NCBI RefSeq assembly: GCF_001039355.2
Contig: NW_019773660.1
Coordinates: forward strand, 18,215-54,700
DNA from: Lingula anatina
Taxonomy: Eukaryota > Brachiopoda > Lingulata > Lingulida > Lingulidae
Direction: 5' to 3'
DNA length: 36,486 bases
Under the pieces are notes generated by a model. That model saw only the letters and a list, made by a program, of their open reading frames with translations, was not told the origin of the DNA and did no database searches. Both the position numbers and the translations under genes were made by a program. Position 1 is the stretch's first letter. The number at the start of each line of letters is the position of its first letter. This document shows positions 33,801-36,486 of the stretch, one piece after another.

Positions 33801-36399
33801 TTGTGTTGCACCAGATTGTTCATGGATACTTGTTATATGTTGGTTTGTTATGTGTAGCAACTTGTTATGTGTACCTGCAGGCCCGTAGCCAGCAATTTCA
33901 AAAGGGGGGGTTCTTTTTCTGAAAAAGTGGACCTTTTCCCATGAAAACTTCATGTACCTAGATCAAATTTTACCCAGGGTGGACCTTTTCCTGGCAAAAG
34001 GGGCGGTTCTTTCGAACCCACCGAACCCCCCCTGGCTACGGGGCTGACCTGAGTTCACAGCTAAGTGGAGACTATTGTACGCTTATTTGTTCTGTATGAC
34101 CATGCAAGTGAGCGACGCTTTCAGTTATTCCCGACAATTGGCATAATAACATATATTGTGACTGTGGTAAAAATGGCACGTTAGTAATATGTAGAATCTG
34201 GGGTGACTTATATATTATAATAGCTGGTTTGTTTGTTTATATGTTGCGATATACATGTATGTTAATCGGTTTGTGTTATGTGTAGCAACTTGTTACATGT
34301 GTACCTGACTTCACAGCTACGTGGTGACTATTGTACGCTTATTCGTTCTGTATGATCATGTAAGTGAGTGATGCTTTCCGTTATTCCCGACAATCAGCAT
34401 AATAACATATATTGTGACTGTGGTGTAAATGGTACGTTAGTAATATGTAGAATCCGGTGTGACTCATATAAGATAATAAGCTGGTTTGTTTGTTTATATG
34501 TTACGATGTTAATCAGTTTATGTTATGTGTATTGTATATTATTACTTCTGTTATGTTATTTTGTGCAACGTATTCTGTCACTCCCTTGTGCTGTTAATGT
34601 CCAATGAGACTACTGTGTGCTAGTTTGTGTCTGTTCCATATATGTTGTAATATGTGTTTAGTGTGAAAATGTATGTTTTGTTTTGTGATGTCAATAAAAA
34701 AAAAGTGTGGAATATTGAGGTCGTACTAGGCTGAGATCAAACTATGTACATACATATGTACCAGTAAGTGTAGAATATTGAGGTCGTACTAGGCCGAGAT
34801 CAAACTATGTACATACATTTGTACCAGTAAGTGTGGAATATTGATGTCGTACTAGGCCGAGATCAAACTATGTACATACATATGTACCAGTAAGTGTAGA
34901 ATATTGAGGTCGTACAAGGCCGAGATCACACTATGTGGGTGCGTCGTAACTGCACAGTGAAGAACACTTTTGGTAGCAAATGGTGACCTGCCACACACAG
35001 AATTATTAGAGTATATTTTAGTTTTACTTAGTTTTTATTTGATGAAAACAGAAATTATCATAGTCACAGTATTTAACACATGTGGATGAAATAGCTATCA
35101 TTGCAATAGTGCTTGACATTATTTATTAGCGGCCAAGTTGTTTACGACAAACAACTACTGTTGCCATTGAGCGATTTTTGTCCGAACCGGGCTTCTTTTT
35201 CTAAAATTCGACAGAAAGCACAAAGTTATTGATAAGAATTCCTTGTACGTCAATACAAACTATTTCAGCCTTGCAGTTAAGGCGATTATGTGACATATTG
35301 ACGAAAATACTTGGTGATTGATACGTATCCAGTTAACACATATTTATTTAGTGAATAAAAGATTCGGAAGCATAGTTCATTCAATTTAACCTAATACTGG
35401 TCCACATTTTGTTTTATACTTCAAAGTATCTAATCATTGTTTCAGGGGAGTTCTTTGTTGACATTCAGTTACCGATAACTTTTTCTTACGAGACGAGGAA
35501 ATCCTGCAATGCTCTTCCTATCGCCACATCTGAGTTCACTGCCACCATCCAAGAAGCAATTAACAAGTTCAATGTCTGCCGTGGTCTTTGTGAGGTACTG
35601 TATAATATATCTCAGAATTTACTGATCACCAAAGCGCCTGGAGTCTTAAAAAAATTATCCTGTTTTCATTATTATAATCAATTAATAATAACTTTTGGGT
35701 GGATTAATTGGTATTTAACATTAATCTGTACAGTTAAGGATTCGGAGGCGGAGGGACCTGTCATGCCCTAGGGGTGTGAGGTGAGGAGGCGCAAAGATAT
35801 GTCATATTCTGGGGTGTGGAAGTGCAGAGGGGAACCTGCCTTAGGGGGTCTTAGTGTGTGGGGGGGAGGGGGGGGGAGTAGCGAGTAACGTGACTGCTGG
35901 GGCATGCACTCCTGGAATAACATTCTGAGGAAATTTACAAAAATACGTTTTTCATGTTACATGTACATACATGTAGGACAAATGAATGTGTATCTTGATA
36001 AAGTATGTCACAATGAAATTTGACCACTTTCAAATAATCAATAAATAAAAGAAGAGCACTTTACAATCCAGGTGCAAAATTTACGTACTGACTGTCAGGA
36101 CGGGAGTCAGCCAGACACATCCGAGGTCCGAGTGTCTCTCAGCGTTCTGCTGAGAAACCCAGAAGAAAACGCCGTGTCTCCTGGATGCGACTCCACGTGC
36201 AAGAGGAAGAACCTTAGAGAAATCCTGGGCGATTCATTTGCGCTTAAGAACAGTATACAAAAGCTGGTAGAAGGTGACTCGCCTCAGCTCCAACCTGTAG
36301 CCCTCTCTGAGTTTGACCTTGACACAACGTCCTTCACCTTTTCCAGACCACAGATGCTATGTGAGAAAGGACGTGTCTTTACCAAAAACAGGTTATGTG
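24757..36399 (+). CDS. Secreted sushi/GCC2/EGF mosaic protein, 17 exons, 3' end outside window
   Basis: Exons: 24757-24810, 25718-25823, 26172-26540, 26737-26916, 27300-27482, 27719-27892, 28122-28313, 28760-28936, 29263-29439, 29766-29942, 30296-30448, 30574-30744, 31002-31151, 31367-31492, 31780-31998, 35446-35594, 36072-36399. All junctions are GT/AG. Phases match throughout; introns 2-15 are all phase 1, as usual for shuffled extracellular modules. About 1028 residues are encoded before the final visible donor (GTAAGT at 36400). Order: signal peptide, Gly-rich segment, unrecognised domain, seven sushi modules, GCC2/GCC3-like, sushi, GCC2/GCC3-like, Ca-binding EGF, sushi-like, two unrecognised exons. 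The module mix resembles the SVEP1/polydom class, but no VWA or pentraxin is seen, so orthology is not claimed. Likely an extracellular adhesion or humoral recognition protein. Confidence 0.82.
25353..25382. repeat. TAAA microsatellite in intron 1
   Basis: About seven AATA/TAAA units in a row. Confidence 0.9.
25718..25823 (+). CDS. Sushi gene exon 2: Gly/Arg-rich segment
   Basis: Acceptor TTTTTTCAG and donor ACG|GTAAGT. Encodes [15 protein letters not shown] then a basic glycine-rich stretch ([19 protein letters not shown]). Phase 0 in, phase 1 out. No domain; a short linker after the signal peptide. Confidence 0.7.
26172..26540 (+). CDS. Sushi gene exon 3: unrecognised N-terminal domain
   Basis: A 123-residue module in a single phase 1-1 exon. 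It opens with [19 protein letters not shown]. Only two cysteines are present, in ELTECYVNG and [10 protein letters not shown]. Alternating hydrophobic and polar stretches suggest a beta-sandwich. The text 'ECYVNG...GGCG' resembles the late part of some extracellular beta domains, but I cannot assign a family. It is the largest exon before 36072 and is probably a distinct ligand-binding module. Confidence 0.72.
26737..29942 (+). CDS. Sushi gene exons 4-10: seven consecutive sushi (CCP) modules
   Basis: One module per exon: 26737-26916, 27300-27482, 27719-27892, 28122-28313, 28760-28936, 29263-29439, 29766-29942. Each has four spaced cysteines with the expected pattern: a first Cys near the exon start (LACEIP, IQCGRP, KSCNFP, ITCDRQ, VSCPPP, MQCRDP, IQCPVV), a G..V.F.C.(P)GY block, and a closing W...PTC motif (for example [30 protein letters not shown]). 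Exon lengths of 174-192 bases are typical. All are phase 1-1. The module in exon 7 replaces the conserved Trp region with [17 protein letters not shown]. Sushi modules mediate protein-protein contacts in complement and adhesion proteins. Confidence 0.9.
28593..28791 (+). repeat. Tandem triplication of the exon 8 acceptor
   Basis: Three copies start at 28593, 28668 and 28741 (periods 75 and 73). Each contains TGTACTTTACTTCCAG or TATACTTTACTTCCAG, then the start of the sushi exon (GGTCTC-TGTCCTCCCCC). The first two end in GAGTCCTGA followed by a TA repeat. Only the third continues into the full exon, so the first two acceptors (exon starts 28612 and 28687) give an in-frame TGA. Confidence 0.88.
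30296..30448 (+). CDS. Sushi gene exon 11: GCC2/GCC3-like module
   Basis: A 51-residue phase 1-1 exon with [20 protein letters not shown] and [14 protein letters not shown]. The CPxGTY...C.PCP...S......C.C pattern is that of the ephrin-receptor-like GCC2_GCC3 domain found beside sushi and EGF modules in mosaic proteins. Confidence 0.8.
30574..30744 (+). CDS. Sushi gene exon 12: eighth sushi module
   Basis: Starts [14 protein letters not shown], contains an extra Cys pair ([11 protein letters not shown]), then [15 protein letters not shown] and closes GWTGNPTTC. Six cysteines in all, as in sushi variants with an additional disulfide. Phase 1-1. Confidence 0.8.
31002..31151 (+). CDS. Sushi gene exon 13: second GCC2/GCC3-like module
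   Basis: A short phase 1-1 exon of 50 residues: [20 protein letters not shown], then [19 protein letters not shown]. Acceptor TTTATAG and donor CAAG|GTAGGG. The module is a diverged sister of exon 11 with an EGF-like ending. Confidence 0.75.
31367..31492 (+). CDS. Sushi gene exon 14: calcium-binding EGF module
   Basis: The 42-residue module starts [16 protein letters not shown] and continues [12 protein letters not shown] to KTCV. DVDEC plus the C-x-N-x4-Y sequence is the calcium-binding EGF consensus with a potential Asn hydroxylation site. Phase 1-1. Confidence 0.9.
31780..31998 (+). CDS. Sushi gene exon 15: long sushi-like module
   Basis: A 73-residue phase 1-1 module: [19 protein letters not shown], then [20 protein letters not shown] and [10 protein letters not shown], closing IPACT. 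It has the sushi elements (CDPGF, W, closing PxC) with a long insertion before the last Cys. Its donor ACAA|GTAAGTG is the first seven bases of the minisatellite described at 31999. Confidence 0.75.
31999..32136. repeat. 63-bp minisatellite, units 1-3 (left part), overlapping a splice donor
   Basis: Units start at 31999, 32062 and 32123. They contain GTAAGTGTAGAATATTGAGG, TCGTACTAGGCCGAGATC and ACATACATATGTACCA. The first base of unit 1 is the first base of intron 15. Unit 3 is cut by a LINE after GGAATA; the array resumes at 34703. Confidence 0.9.
32137..33565 (+). pseudogene. LINE ORF2 fragment with one frameshift
   Basis: The first frame (32137-32643) reads [36 protein letters not shown] and [11 protein letters not shown], then [12 protein letters not shown]: the thumb and connector region of L1-like reverse transcriptases (TPIGK..IIKSL motif). 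Similarity continues in the next frame from about 32620 ([15 protein letters not shown]) to the stop at 33563-33565. That part includes the C-terminal zinc knuckle ([20 protein letters not shown]). A single-base change in the A/G-rich run near 32615-32622 explains the frameshift. The palm with the catalytic Asp residues is absent. Confidence 0.82.
33830..34505. repeat. Tandem duplication in the LINE 3' UTR
   Basis: Two copies, about 33838-34256 and 34257-34505. Shared text includes GTGTAGCAACTTGTTA, GACTATTGTACGCTTATT and CATATATTGTGACTGTGG. The first copy is longer only because a 169-bp MITE lies in it. Confidence 0.82.
33878..34046. mobile_element. 169-bp MITE nested in the LINE 3' UTR
   Basis: Terminal inverted repeats are CAGGCCCGTAGCCAG at the left and CAGCCCCGTAGCCAG as the reverse complement of the right end. 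The flanks are ACCTG on both sides (33873-33877, 34047-34051). The second copy of the UTR repeat has the empty site GTACCTGACTTC near 34302. Interior holds G-rich and C-rich tracts and GTGGACCTTTTCC twice. No coding capacity. CCCGTAGCCAG ends are seen in many aquatic invertebrate repeats, from memory. Confidence 0.85.
34703..34935. repeat. 63-bp minisatellite, units 3 (right part) to 6
   Basis: Units start at 34764, 34827 and 34890, all with GTAAGTG at the start, so each carries a donor-like sequence. The last unit decays after GGCCGAGATCACACTATGTG. Confidence 0.9.
34936..35445 (+). other. Remainder of intron 15
   Basis: AT-rich intron sequence up to the acceptor GTTTCAG at 35445. No feature recognised. 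Confidence 0.6.
35446..35594 (+). CDS. Sushi gene exon 16
   Basis: Encodes [20 protein letters not shown], then [20 protein letters not shown] and VCRGLCE. Phase 1 in, phase 0 out (GAG|GTACTG). Three cysteines. With exon 17 it appears to form one globular domain, alpha/beta in character, that I do not recognise. It could belong to the regions between GCC2 repeats in large polydom-like proteins. Confidence 0.72.
36072..36399 (+). CDS. Sushi gene exon 17
   Basis: Acceptor CAATCCAG, donor TATGTG|GTAAGT, phase 0 in and 1 out. Encodes [20 protein letters not shown], then [30 protein letters not shown] and [15 protein letters not shown]. The last segment resembles the lead-in to a GCC2/GCC3 module (C..G.....CV.CP.GT), which would begin in the next exon outside the window. 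Confidence 0.72.
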
Positions 36400-36467
36400 G
36401 TAAGTGTAGTTGGTATGGATTCACGAATATTCCATTATTTTGAATATAGATGTAGTACGTGTTGGTA

Positions 36468-36486
36468 TTTTTTTTTTTTTTTTTTT
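36468..36486. repeat. Poly(T) run at the window end
   Basis: At least 19 T residues continue to the edge. It may be a retroelement tail in antisense or a simple repeat. Confidence 0.7.

Larger units (their letters stand above)
32137..34702 (+). mobile_element. 5'-truncated L1/Tx1-like LINE inside the minisatellite
   Basis: The element is flanked by the 12-bp duplication AAGTGTGGAATA (32125-32136 and 34703-34714) and ends in CAATAAAAAAAAA, a poly(A)-type tail with polyadenylation signal. It lies in the sense orientation of the host gene within intron 15. It consists of a reverse-transcriptase C-terminal coding part (to 33565) and about 1.1 kb of 3' UTR with an internal tandem duplication and a nested MITE. 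Confidence 0.88.

Overview
This is animal genomic DNA, not prokaryotic. Coding sequence lies in short exons with GT/AG junctions and conserved phases, and LINE and MITE copies fill the introns. The gene content is a DZIP3-type HEPN domain spliced to LRR-Roc-COR, long sushi/EGF/GCC2 mosaics and a small VWD protein. With AT-rich non-coding DNA and apparently high heterozygosity, this suggests a marine invertebrate. A bivalve or other lophotrochozoan is my first guess and a lancelet the main alternative; the sequence alone does not settle it. Four isolated N characters (5958, 10909, 18685, 24622) look like contig joins.

Layout. (1) 212-1606, minus strand: a complete three-exon gene for a secreted protein of about 239 residues with one von Willebrand factor D domain, and a TATA box upstream. 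(2) 1700-5549: no gene, but tandem and inverted repeats. (3) 5550-5957, minus: a frameshifted SWIM zinc-finger fragment of transposon type, running up to an N. (4) 5959-15625, minus: parts of one multi-exon gene whose exons join in phase 1 as HEPN + coiled coil -> short linker -> LRR + Roc GTPase + COR. The linker and LRR exons are present twice, and both copies stop at the N at 10909. I read this as two haplotype contigs placed end to end, with a 5'-truncated LINE (8736-9801) in only one haplotype. (5) 15626-24756: about 9 kb without a recognisable gene, holding three copies of a MITE, inverted and tandem repeats and microsatellites. (6) 24757-36399, plus: 17 exons (about 1028 residues, open at the window end) of a secreted mosaic protein: signal peptide, glycine-rich segment, unrecognised domain, seven sushi modules, GCC2/GCC3-like, sushi, GCC2/GCC3-like, Ca-binding EGF, a sushi-like module, then two unrecognised cysteine-containing exons. 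Intron 15 carries a 63-bp minisatellite split by an L1/Tx1-like LINE, which itself contains a MITE.

How the parts relate. The HEPN-LRR-Roc-COR protein has the layout of an intracellular sensor: possible RNase effector, repeat recognition surface, GTPase switch. The sushi/EGF mosaic and the VWD protein are predicted to be extracellular. No operon-like link among the three is implied. The most interesting items are the HEPN-ROCO architecture, the haplotype join with its polymorphic LINE, and two places in the sushi gene where tandem duplication has multiplied splice sites.
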